DNA from: Dehalococcoidia bacterium UBA2777
GTDB taxonomy: Bacteria; Chloroflexota; Dehalococcoidia; UBA2247; UBA2777
DNA length: 6,887 nt
Assembly (NCBI GenBank): GCA_002352365.1
Contig: DEIJ01000111.1
Span: 1-6,887, forward strand
Reading direction: 5' to 3'
In this document: piece by piece, positions 1 to 6,530 of the stretch
Layout of the letters: each line of letters starts with the position of its first letter
Numbering within the stretch: position 1 is the stretch's first letter
Program-made: the position numbers and the translations under genes
The notes under the pieces: generated by a model
The model's input: only the letters and a program-made list of their open reading frames with translations
Told to the model about the DNA's origin: nothing
Database searches by the model: none

Positions 1-71
1 GGGTGGAACATCCGCTTAAAATCACCCCCACGAAAATCGCCAGGCTTTCGAGGGATAGTTTAGATAACTAT
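1..71 (-). other. Region downstream of gpsA, with possible start of a lipoprotein-like gene
   Basis: No complete gene fits here. Read on the minus strand, the frame from base 67 down to the window edge has no stop and gives LSKLSLESLAIFVGVILSGC followed by ST. This resembles a bacterial lipoprotein signal peptide: one lysine, a hydrophobic stretch, then an LSGC lipobox. The frame is closed upstream by a TAG at 68-70 and has no ATG, and its only standard start is a GTG at 29-31 that lies too close to the lipobox. The call is therefore weak. A rival reading starts at an ATG at 9-11 in another frame, behind a GGGGGTGA stretch. A 6-base AT-rich inverted repeat (55-60 and 66-71) follows the gpsA stop, but it has no T-run and is not a convincing terminator. 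The leftward operon may simply continue. Confidence 0.2.
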
Positions 72-1121
72 TCATAAATAATGACGTACTAGGCTGGGGG
101 CAAGCTTAGTTTCAGCTACGCGGCAACTCTGGCGAGCATAGCATTTCATTAAGTCAGCTACTGCTACTTTAGGAGCCACGCCTTCATAAAGCACCTGATA
201 AACATGTTCGGTGGCAGGCATGTCCACAGCCATCTTCTGCCCTAGCTGGCGGGCGGCAATAGTAGTAGTAACTCCTTCAGCTATATGGGACGTGGTACTC
301 AGGATATCTTTTAACCGGTGTCCTTTAGCCAATTCTATTCCCAGGTGGTGATTACGGCCCAGCGGGCTAAAGCAGGTAACCACTATATCACCTAGGCAGG
401 CAAGTCCGCTAAAAGTGAGTGGATCAGCTCCCAAGGCTACCCCTAAGGAGGTTATTTCAGCTAGTCCATAAGTGATAAGAGCCGTCTTGGCATTATCTCC
501 ATAGCCTAGCCCTTCAGCCATGCCGGTGGCTAAAGCGACAATATTTTTTAGTGCTCCCCCTAACTCTACTCCAATTACATCGGTGGTAGTAAAGGTGGAA
601 AAGCAAGGTGACTCTATTATCTGCCGTGCTCTCTCTGTTACTGCTATATCACTAGCTGCGATCACTGCTGCCGAGTACAAGCCCAAGACAACCTCCTGAG
701 CTATGTTCGGCCCAGAGAGTACGCAGATATTGGATTTAAGGTTTTGGCCGAGCTCTTCAGTGATTAGTTGAGACATGCGTTTACAGGTGCCTACCTCCAG
801 CCCCTTGCTTGCGTTCACCACGATCACCGACTCATTCAGATAATCCCTTATTAGTCTGGCATTGTAGCGTACACTCTGAGCGGGCACGGCTAGAATGACC
901 AGGGCCACACCATCAAATACCTCCTCTATGGAGCTTGCCGCTGCAAGGCAGCGAGGGAAACGAAAACCAGGCAAAAAGGCAGCATTCTCTCTCTCTCTGT
1001 TCATTTTCTGCGCCTCTTCCTCTGTTCTCGTCCATAATCTCACTTGCATTCCTTTGCGGGCAAGGGCTATCCCCAAAGCTGTCCCCCAGCTAGCACTACC
1101 AATTATGGCCACTTTAGGCAT
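72..1121 (-). CDS. gpsA: NAD(P)-dependent glycerol-3-phosphate dehydrogenase
   Basis: This cytosolic enzyme reduces dihydroxyacetone phosphate to sn-glycerol-3-phosphate, the backbone of phospholipids. The 349-residue product is close to the family's usual 330-345. An N-terminal Rossmann fold begins with GSASWGTALG (8-17), followed by NASKGLE (103-109) and SGPNIAQEV (136-144). The C-terminal helical domain holds the conserved LKN with catalytic Lys192, then GMAEGLGYGDNAKTALITYGLAE (200-222), GLACLGDIVVTC (239-250) and GRNHHLG (255-261). The usual GxGxWG loop has Ala at position 10 in place of the second glycine; similar loops occur, as I recall, in some Chloroflexi and cyanobacterial members. 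The ATG start has a good AGGGGTGAG ribosome site that overlaps the plsY stop 13 bases upstream. The neighbour plsY uses its product directly. Codons around 40-45 contain a 6.5-unit AG dinucleotide run. Confidence 0.96.
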   Translation of the reverse strand: MPKVAIIGSASWGTALGIALARKGMQVRLWTRTEEEAQKMNRERENAAFLPGFRFPRCLAAASSIEEVFDGVALVILAVPAQSVRYNARLIRDYLNESVIVVNASKGLEVGTCKRMSQLITEELGQNLKSNICVLSGPNIAQEVVLGLYSAAVIAASDIAVTERARQIIESPCFSTFTTTDVIGVELGGALKNIVALATGMAEGLGYGDNAKTALITYGLAEITSLGVALGADPLTFSGLACLGDIVVTCFSPLGRNHHLGIELAKGHRLKDILSTTSHIAEGVTTTIAARQLGQKMAVDMPATEHVYQVLYEGVAPKVAVADLMKCYARQSCRVAETKLAPSLVRHYL

Positions 1122-1134
1122 GATCTCACCCCTT

Positions 1135-1782
1135 TCATCTTAGGGACAAAGAAGGCTCCCTCTCTGCCTTCTGCCCCAGCTTGTGCTCTGTACCAAGCCG
1201 AAGCCTTCGTATATTATCACGGTGCTGCCATACAATTAAACAGGCAGCTACTCCAGCATAAATCAAATATTCTATCGGCTCCCTCCCCAAAAGTGCCAAG
1301 GGTAACATTGCCAAAAAGGAGCAGGATACTCCTATTATAGATCCCAAGGAGAAATAGCGGGTGAGAGCAGTGACTCCCAGCACTACTCCACCACAGAGTA
1401 AAGCAATGGGCCAATATATGGCTAGTAATCCTCCGAGGAAGGTAGTAACCCCGCGCCCTCCCTGGAACTTGATATATATGGACCAATTATGCCCTACTAT
1501 AGCCGCTAAAGCTGCCGCAACTTCAGCAGCAGGGGTGGAAAGGAAAAAGCTCGCCAAGAGTACCGCAGCAGCGCCCTTGGCTAGGTCACCTATTACGGTA
1601 ATCAAGCCAGCTTTCTTGCCTCCGGTGCGCAGCACATTGGCTGCTCCTGTCCTACCACTACCATATTCCCTGACATCTATCCCTCCAGTTAGCTTGGTAG
1701 CAATCAAACCAAAGGGGATAGCGCCGAGGAGATAGCTTAAGAGAATAACGGCAGCGAATTCAAGCACTGCTTTCCACCACAC
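1135..1782 (-). CDS. plsY: Acyl-phosphate:glycerol-3-phosphate acyltransferase PlsY
   Basis: This integral membrane enzyme transfers an acyl group from acyl-phosphate (made by PlsX) to the sn-1 position of glycerol-3-phosphate, giving lysophosphatidic acid. The 215-residue product is very hydrophobic, with about five to six membrane segments, and has the three PlsY signature loops: SYLLGAIPFG (16-25), GSGRTGAANVLR (41-52) and GHNWSIYIKFQGGRGVTTFLG (97-117). A late WQHRDNIRRL (175-184) matches the conserved HRxNIxRL. The second loop has RT where GSGNIG is common. The first usable start is GTG at 1782, inside der, with no clear ribosome site. A second GTG at 1767 follows GGTGGAAA and would remove five residues. 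Either start overlaps der, so translational coupling is likely. gpsA follows 13 bases downstream and supplies the substrate. Confidence 0.95.
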   Translation of the reverse strand: MWWKAVLEFAAVILLSYLLGAIPFGLIATKLTGGIDVREYGSGRTGAANVLRTGGKKAGLITVIGDLAKGAAAVLLASFFLSTPAAEVAAALAAIVGHNWSIYIKFQGGRGVTTFLGGLLAIYWPIALLCGGVVLGVTALTRYFSLGSIIGVSCSFLAMLPLALLGREPIEYLIYAGVAACLIVWQHRDNIRRLRLGTEHKLGQKAEREPSLSLR

Positions 1783-3083
1783 TGTTTGCTGAACTCAAGA
1801 CGCAAGGGAGTACCCTCAAACCCAAAGGATTGACGCAGTCTGTTTTCCAAATAGCGCCGGTAGGAAAAATGCACCAGCTTAGCATCATTCACCCCAAAGA
1901 CAAAGGCCGGCGGGTTAACCCCCACTTGAGTAGCCCGGGAAATCAACAGCCGTTTGCCTCCTTTCATCGGTGGCGGATGAGCAGCTACTGCTTCCTTGAC
2001 CACACCCTCCAGCAACAACTGAGGAGGAGACCTAAATCTCTCGTGATAGATCACTTTTGCGGCAGGGAGAACCTTTCCCACCCCATACCCTGTTTTAGCT
2101 GAGATAAATAGAATAGAGATGTAAGGCATAAATTTAATCTTTTGCTTTATAAACTTTGCCCATTGGGTTGTGTCCTTTATGGAAACCTGGTCCCACTTAT
2201 TGACTATCAGTATTGCCCCACAGTATGCTTGCTGAACATAGCCTAAGAGATGGATATCCTGAGCAGCGATGCCTTCAGCGGCATCGGTAACCACTAAGGC
2301 AACATCAGCCCGGTCAATAGCATTACGGACACGTATCAGGCTGTAAGTTTCAACCCCCTTCTCAATCCTCCCCCGCCGTCTTATCCCGGCAGTATCAATA
2401 AGGACTAAACTCTCACCATTGGAGTGAAAGGTGGTATCTATAGCATCGCGGGTTGTGCCTGGGGCTTCATCGACAATGACCCTCTCCTCCCCTAGAAGCC
2501 TATTGAGCAACATCGACTTACCTACATTAGGTCGGCCTACAATTGCTACCTTCATCATCGCCTGTGGCGTGGTTGCGGTTGAGGCAAGTGGTAAGTAGCT
2601 GATAATCCTATCTAACAGGGCGTCGATGCCCCGGTCATGATAGGCACTGATCGGGACAGGGTCACCCATGCCTAATTGGTAGAACTGAAACACTTCACTT
2701 TCAAGCCCGTGACTGTCTATCTTGTTGATAGCCAGCACAATCTTTTTTGACGCCTGACGCAGCATATCGGCTATTTCCGCATCCGGAGGGAGAACCCCAT
2801 CCCGGCCATCGGTCAAGAAAATGATTACCTTTGCTTCAGCAATGGCTATCTCTATCTGCCGGCAAACCATTTGCCTCAGGGTAGATTGTGGTTTTAGCTC
2901 AAGCCCACCGGTATCCACCACAACAAACTCACACCCTTTCCACCAGATATCGGCATAGAGGCGATCACGGGTTATCCCCGGTGATCTCCCCACAATAGCT
3001 CGCCGCTCACCGCTAAGGCGGTTAAACAGAGTGGACTTGCCTACATTGGGTCGTCCCACAATGGCTACAATAGGCTTGGTCAT
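1737..3083 (-). CDS. der: Ribosome biogenesis GTPase Der (EngA)
   Basis: Der is an essential double-GTPase that acts in late 50S subunit assembly. The 448-residue product has two tandem Era-like G domains and a C-terminal KH-like domain. G domain 1 shows GRPNVGKS (10-17), the G2 Thr38, DTGG (57-60), NKID (110-113) and ISA (135-137). G domain 2 shows GRPNVGKS (173-180), PGTTRD (198-203), DTAG (220-223), NKWD (285-288) and SAK (318-320). All nucleotide-binding motifs are intact in both halves. The KH-like part runs from about 345 and ends in GFEGTPLRLEF, where most Der proteins finish a few basic residues later. Here a tail of about 15 residues (CGGKQCLNSLPLFS) follows, encoded in the 46 bases shared with plsY. 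The ATG start overlaps the argF stop as ATGA and sits behind an AGGGG ribosome site. Confidence 0.97.
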   Translation of the reverse strand: MTKPIVAIVGRPNVGKSTLFNRLSGERRAIVGRSPGITRDRLYADIWWKGCEFVVVDTGGLELKPQSTLRQMVCRQIEIAIAEAKVIIFLTDGRDGVLPPDAEIADMLRQASKKIVLAINKIDSHGLESEVFQFYQLGMGDPVPISAYHDRGIDALLDRIISYLPLASTATTPQAMMKVAIVGRPNVGKSMLLNRLLGEERVIVDEAPGTTRDAIDTTFHSNGESLVLIDTAGIRRRGRIEKGVETYSLIRVRNAIDRADVALVVTDAAEGIAAQDIHLLGYVQQAYCGAILIVNKWDQVSIKDTTQWAKFIKQKIKFMPYISILFISAKTGYGVGKVLPAAKVIYHERFRSPPQLLLEGVVKEAVAAHPPPMKGGKRLLISRATQVGVNPPAFVFGVNDAKLVHFSYRRYLENRLRQSFGFEGTPLRLEFSKQCGGKQCLNSLPLFS

Positions 3084-4048
3084 CTTGCCCCTATCAACTC
3101 TACCAATATTGCCTTCTGAATATGAAGTCTATTCTCAGCTTGGTCGAAGACCGCCGCTTGGGGGTGCTCAATGAGCCCCACTGCTACCTCTTCACCGTGG
3201 TGGGCAGGTAAGGGATGCATAAACAAGGCATCGCTTGCTGCTAAGGATAAAAGCTGAGCATCTACCTGGTAGTTGGCAAAGGCGAGGCGACGATTTTCCG
3301 CCTCAGCCTCTTGTCCCATGCTCGCCCACACATCGGTGTAGACTACATCAGCTTCTTTAACCGCAAGGTGGGGCTCTGGAGTACAGAAGATACGGGCCTC
3401 ACTATGAGAGGCAAATTCTCGAGCCTTGAGTAGTATCTTTCGCTGTAGCTGGTAGCCAGAAGGCGAGGCAATGCTAAAATTTACCCCTAGCCGCGCTGCT
3501 GTCAGCACTAGGCTACTGGCTACATTGTTACCATCACCGATGAAGGCAAAATTCAACCCCTTAAGCCTCCCCTTTTTCTCGTAGATGGTGAGAAAATCGC
3601 CCAGCGCTTGGCAAGGATGCTCCTGATCTGAAAGGGCATTAATTACCGGTACAGTGGCATAGCTAGCTAGAAGTTCCAGCGTCTGGTGAGAGAAAGTTCG
3701 GGCGACGATGCCATCCACGTAGCGGCTCAGGGTTCGGGCGACATCAGGAATCTGCTCTCTTCTCCCCAGTCCCACCTCACTAGGAGAAAGGTAAATAGCA
3801 TGCCCCCCCAGTTGCCACATTGCTATGTCGAAACTCACTCGAGTGCGTAGTGATGGTTTCTCAAAGAGAAGAGCCACAGCTTGACCTTTAAGATATTCTT
3901 TTTTATCCCCTTGTTTCATTTTGATGGCACTTTGGATGAGGTGCCAGATCTCTCCAGGAGGGAGGTCGGCTATCGATAGCAGACCCTTCCCAGAGTAGTC
4001 GCTGAGGTTACCCCTCTCTGGGGAGGTTAATGACTTGCTAATTGCCAA
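3080..4048 (-). CDS. argF: Ornithine carbamoyltransferase
   Basis: This enzyme joins carbamoyl phosphate and L-ornithine to give citrulline and phosphate, the sixth step of arginine synthesis, in the cytosol. The 322-residue product has the carbamoyl-phosphate site FEKPSLRTR (62-70), Arg117 in VARTFSH, and HPCQALGDF (144-152). The ornithine side shows GDGNNVA (171-177), TDVWASMGQE (238-247) and HPLPAHHGEEV (278-288), with FDQAENRLH near the end. The SMG loop marks it as an ornithine rather than an aspartate enzyme. The usual HCLP motif reads HPLP here, so the ornithine-contacting cysteine is a proline. The start is TTG, the only start codon ahead of the conserved LLSIADL, supported by a strong GGAGGGG site. 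It adds about 20 residues compared with typical members. It overlaps guaB3 by 22 bases and der by 4. No other arginine gene is present. Confidence 0.95.
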   Translation of the reverse strand: MAISKSLTSPERGNLSDYSGKGLLSIADLPPGEIWHLIQSAIKMKQGDKKEYLKGQAVALLFEKPSLRTRVSFDIAMWQLGGHAIYLSPSEVGLGRREQIPDVARTLSRYVDGIVARTFSHQTLELLASYATVPVINALSDQEHPCQALGDFLTIYEKKGRLKGLNFAFIGDGNNVASSLVLTAARLGVNFSIASPSGYQLQRKILLKAREFASHSEARIFCTPEPHLAVKEADVVYTDVWASMGQEAEAENRRLAFANYQVDAQLLSLAASDALFMHPLPAHHGEEVAVGLIEHPQAAVFDQAENRLHIQKAILVELIGAR

Positions 4049-5160
4049 AACTTCCCCTCCATTTTTATCGCTGGGGCGACCATCATCTTTACCCTATGCA
4101 TCTCCTTGAGGTTAGCAGCACCACAGATACCCATGGCAGCGCGTAGAGCCCCGATGAGGTTTTGCGTCCCGTCGCTTACTGAGGTAGGCCCGAAGAAAAT
4201 CTGCTCAAGATGGGCAGCGGTGCCCACCTTAATCCGTGTTCCCCGGGGCAGTGATGGGTGAGGGCTGGACATGCCCCAATGGTAGCCTTTCCCTGGTGCT
4301 TCATCAGCTTGGGCAAGGATGGCACCCAACATTACTGCATCGGCGCCAGAAGCAAAAGCCTTACACAAGTCACCTCCAGTACGGATGCCACCATCGGTAA
4401 TCACTGCCACATACCTACCACTCTCTCGAAAATACTCCTCCCGGGCAGCAGCGCAATCCATAGTAGCAGTCACCTGGGGGACTCCTATACCGAGAACCTC
4501 TCTGGTGGTGCAAGTTGCCCCTGGGCCAATACCAACCAGTATGCCGGCAATACCTGCTCGCATCAATTGTAAAGCCGTGTCATAATTTACGCAATTGCCT
4601 ACAATAATAGGCACCGGGGTTGCTCGGCAAAGCTCTGAAAAGATGAGCCCCCGGGGACTCTTAGAGATATGGCGGGCAGTAGTGACGGTGGATTGGATAA
4701 TCAGAATATCAATCCCTGCTTCAACAGCAATAGTGGTGAATCGCTTGGTGTTAGCTGGGGTGACTGAAGCAGCGCATATTGCCCCAGCTCGCTTAATTTG
4801 TTGGATACGCTCAGCAATAAGGTTTTCTTTGATCGGCTGAGAGTAGACCTTCTGCAAAAGAAGAGTCACTTCGCTTGAAGCAGCCTGAATGATCTCAGTT
4901 AGCACCTCATTGGGGTTTTCATACCGTGTTTGAATCCCTTCCAAATTGAGCACCGCTAGCCCACCTAACTTATCAAGCAAGATGGCTAGGGAAGGATCGA
5001 CCACAGCATCCATTGCCGCGGCCAGAACTGGAAGGGAAAAGGTTAAGTCCCCCAGCTCAAACTCAATATCTACTTGCTCCGGGTTAATAGTAACTTCCCC
5101 AGGCACCAAAGCTACTTCATCGAAGCCATAAGCCCGCCGTATCTCTTTAAATCTTGGCAC
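4027..5160 (-). CDS. GuaB3-family IMP dehydrogenase-related protein
   Basis: This is an IMPDH/GMP reductase-family TIM-barrel protein of 377 residues. Classical IMPDH, which oxidises IMP to XMP at the committed step of GMP synthesis, is nearer 490 residues because of an inserted CBS pair. The CBS pair is missing here. The catalytic loop IGPGATCTTR (211-220) keeps the nucleophile Cys217. The phosphate-binding stretch TDGGIRTGGD (255-264) is present. The later GYHWGMSSPHPSLPRGTRIKVG region (302-323) and the opening RRAYGFDEVALVPGE match the GuaB3 subgroup as I know it. Cyanobacterial GuaB3 is reported to act as an IMP dehydrogenase; the actinobacterial form has no settled function, so activity here is inferred. 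The start is GTG with a modest GGGGA site. It is the first gene of the leftward operon, about 30 bases from a strong promoter, and its 3' end contains the argF ribosome site. Confidence 0.9.
   Translation of the reverse strand: MPRFKEIRRAYGFDEVALVPGEVTINPEQVDIEFELGDLTFSLPVLAAAMDAVVDPSLAILLDKLGGLAVLNLEGIQTRYENPNEVLTEIIQAASSEVTLLLQKVYSQPIKENLIAERIQQIKRAGAICAASVTPANTKRFTTIAVEAGIDILIIQSTVTTARHISKSPRGLIFSELCRATPVPIIVGNCVNYDTALQLMRAGIAGILVGIGPGATCTTREVLGIGVPQVTATMDCAAAREEYFRESGRYVAVITDGGIRTGGDLCKAFASGADAVMLGAILAQADEAPGKGYHWGMSSPHPSLPRGTRIKVGTAAHLEQIFFGPTSVSDGTQNLIGALRAAMGICGAANLKEMHRVKMMVAPAIKMEGKFWQLASH
4054..4060 (-). promoter_or_regulatory. Ribosome binding site for argF inside guaB3
   Basis: GGAGGGG on the minus strand lies 5 bases before the TTG at 4048 (7 bases counted from the GGAGG core). 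It is within the last codons of the guaB3 gene (the MEGK codons). It is the strongest Shine-Dalgarno match in the window and decides the TTG start of argF, since no ATG or GTG precedes the conserved N-terminus. Confidence 0.7.
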
Positions 5161-5196
5161 TTCTTTTTCCCCAAAAGTTAAGAGTTATTTTGCAAG

Positions 5197-5225
5197 ACTA
5201 TATCAGGAGAAAGGCAGAAAGTCAA
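5197..5225 (-). promoter_or_regulatory. Sigma-70-type promoter of the guaB3-argF-der-plsY-gpsA operon
   Basis: On the minus strand, TTGACT (5225 to 5220) and TATAGT (5202 to 5197) are separated by exactly 17 bases. Each box matches the consensus at five of six positions. Transcription would begin near 5190 and leave a leader of about 30 bases before the GTG at 5160. This is inferred from consensus only. Confidence 0.72.
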
Positions 5226-5231
5226 GGCCGC

Positions 5232-5260
5232 TTTGCAATAAGGCCAGTCTATGATATGAT
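5232..5260 (+). promoter_or_regulatory. Sigma-70-type promoter of the mogA-trmD-rplS unit
   Basis: TTTGCA (5232-5237, four of six to consensus) and TATGAT (5255-5260, five of six) are separated by 17 bases. Transcription would begin near 5267, about 29 bases before the ATG at 5296. It stands back to back with the leftward promoter, with 6 bases between the two -35 boxes, so the two may compete or share a regulator. Confidence 0.6.
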
Positions 5261-5295
5261 AGAAAACATGAAAAAATCTGGGCAGGGTGGCTTTT

Positions 5296-5784
5296 ATGTT
5301 CACTGTAGGTATACTTACTATTAGCGATAAAGGGTCAAGGGGTGAGCGTCAAGATGAAAGCAGCCCGGTGATTAGAGGATGCCTCGCTGGCCTTGAGGCC
5401 GGGGTAAGGGAATATGACATCGTTCCCGATGAGAGAGAGATCGTTTCAGGCAAGCTGAAGGAGTGGGCAGATGAGGCAAGATTAGACCTGGTGCTTACCA
5501 CAGGAGGTAGTGGATTGGGTCCCCGAGATGTTACTCCAGAGGCTACTCTTGAGGTAATAGATAGACTCGCCCCGGGATTTACTGAAGCGATGCGGGTGGA
5601 AAGCCTTAAAATAACTCCTTTAGCCATGCTGAGTCGAGCAATAGCTGGTATCCGCAAAAACACCCTGATTATTAATCTACCCGGCAGTCCTCGGGCAGTT
5701 AAGGAATGTCTCGAGGTGATATTGCCTACCCTCCCTCATGCTATAGAGGTTCTTCAAGGGAAATCCACTGAGTGTGCCCGCTAG
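5296..5784 (+). CDS. MogA/MoaB-family molybdenum cofactor biosynthesis protein
   Basis: MogA-type proteins adenylylate molybdopterin before molybdenum insertion; MoaB relatives share the fold and in some lineages the job. The product is 162 residues, a single MoCF-binding domain of normal family length. It opens with VGILTISDKGSRGERQDES (4-22) and carries TTGGSGLGPRDVTPEAT (68-84), the molybdopterin-binding signature, then INLPGSPRAVKE (126-137). I chose the ATG at 5296 because AGGGTGG sits 5 bases before it; a GTG at 5287 in the same frame would add three residues but has no proper ribosome site. MogA and MoaB cannot be separated by eye, so no symbol is given. No other cofactor gene is nearby. 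It leads trmD and rplS, and its stop lies within the trmD ribosome site. Confidence 0.9.
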   Translation: MFTVGILTISDKGSRGERQDESSPVIRGCLAGLEAGVREYDIVPDEREIVSGKLKEWADEARLDLVLTTGGSGLGPRDVTPEATLEVIDRLAPGFTEAMRVESLKITPLAMLSRAIAGIRKNTLIINLPGSPRAVKECLEVILPTLPHAIEVLQGKSTECAR

Positions 5785-5795
5785 GATGGTCATTT

Positions 5796-6512
5796 ATGCG
5801 CATCGACATTTTAACCTTATTCCCTCACATGTTTGTTGGCCCTTTTCAGGAGAGCATCATCAAACGGGCAGTTGAGCGAGGTTTGGTGAACATCTTTATT
5901 CATAATATCCGGGACTATGCTCATGACAGACATCATACAGTGGACGACTATCCCTACGGTGGTGGGGTGGGGATGGTGCTGAGACCTGAGCCAATCTTCG
6001 AAGCGGTAGAATCGATCCAGCTTGAGCTGGGGCAGGAAAAGGCATTCGTCGTCTCGCTTACCCCGCAAGGCCGGCTTTTTTGCCAAAAGATAGCCCAAGA
6101 ACTGGCTACCAGATCGAATCTCATCTTTATCTGTGGGCACTATGAGGGAGTAGATGAAAGGGTAGGGGAGCACTTGGCAGATGATGAGCTCAGCGTTGGC
6201 GATTATATACTTACCGGTGGAGAGCTAGCTGCCATGGTAGTGGTAGATGCCACAGTGCGGTTACTACCCGGCACCATAGGCTCAAAAGCAATAACCGAGG
6301 ATTCTCATTCTTGGCATCTTCTGGAGTATCCTCAATATACTCGCCCCCGGGTTTACAGAGGATGGGAGGTTCCTTCCATTCTGCTTTCGGGGAATCATGG
6401 CGAGATTGCCAAATGGCGTGGTGAGCAAGCCAGAAAGCGCACCTTGATGCGGCGCCCTGACCTCTTGGCGGGATTGTCTGAGGTGGTGGGTAAGCTTGTA
6501 TCGGGGAGATAA
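5796..6512 (+). CDS. trmD: tRNA (guanine-N1-)-methyltransferase TrmD
   Basis: TrmD methylates N1 of G37 next to the anticodon using S-adenosylmethionine, which prevents +1 frameshifting. The 238-residue product has the SPOUT trefoil-knot motifs: DDYPYGGGVGMVLRPEPIF (50-68), ICGHYEGVDERV (112-123) and SVGDYILTGGELAAMVV (133-149). VRLLPG (154-159) includes the conserved Arg155. Asp169 in TEDS stands at the place of the catalytic aspartate, followed by LLEYPQYTRP (175-184). The C-terminal helical domain includes GEIAKWRGEQA (192-202). The frame is open back to 5772, but the ATG at 5796 is the right start: MRIDILTLFP is the family N-terminus, and AGGATGG lies 6 bases before it, overlapping the stop of the upstream gene. 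rplS follows 18 bases downstream, the usual partner. Confidence 0.97.
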   Translation: MRIDILTLFPHMFVGPFQESIIKRAVERGLVNIFIHNIRDYAHDRHHTVDDYPYGGGVGMVLRPEPIFEAVESIQLELGQEKAFVVSLTPQGRLFCQKIAQELATRSNLIFICGHYEGVDERVGEHLADDELSVGDYILTGGELAAMVVVDATVRLLPGTIGSKAITEDSHSWHLLEYPQYTRPRVYRGWEVPSILLSGNHGEIAKWRGEQARKRTLMRRPDLLAGLSEVVGKLVSGR

Positions 6513-6530
6513 AATGGAAAGGGGATAAAA

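Larger units (their letters stand above)
5161..5286. other. Divergent intergenic control region
   Basis: This is the only substantial non-coding stretch in the window. It holds two opposed promoters, two copies of TTTGCAA (5189-5195 and 5232-5238) whose TTGCAA core is a perfect palindrome, and two copies of AAGGCC (5224-5229 and 5240-5245). The first TTTGCAA covers the expected leftward start site and the second covers the rightward -35 box. No riboswitch-sized leader or terminator hairpin is visible, since both leaders are about 30 bases. Confidence 0.5.

Noticed and set aside
55..71. Inverted repeat ATAGTT/AACTAT after gpsA as a terminator
   Set aside because: The stem is only six mostly A-T pairs and no T-run follows, so rho-independent termination is unlikely.
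1361..1735. Plus-strand open frame of 124 codons
   Set aside because: It is the antisense shadow of plsY: proline- and alanine-rich with no motif.
4258..4840. Several plus-strand open frames of 81-104 codons
   Set aside because: All lie opposite the conserved core of guaB3 and show no recognisable protein pattern.
5268..5324. Short leader frame beginning ATG AAA AAA upstream of and overlapping mogA
   Set aside because: It has 18 codons in a different frame, no ribosome site within a 29-base leader, and no attenuation-like codon run.
5772..5795. Longer trmD start that would overlap mogA
   Set aside because: The extra eight residues do not match the family N-terminus, and the ATG at 5796 has a proper ribosome site.
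5817..6173. Minus-strand open frame of 118 codons
   Set aside because: It is antisense to the catalytic region of trmD and has no domain features.
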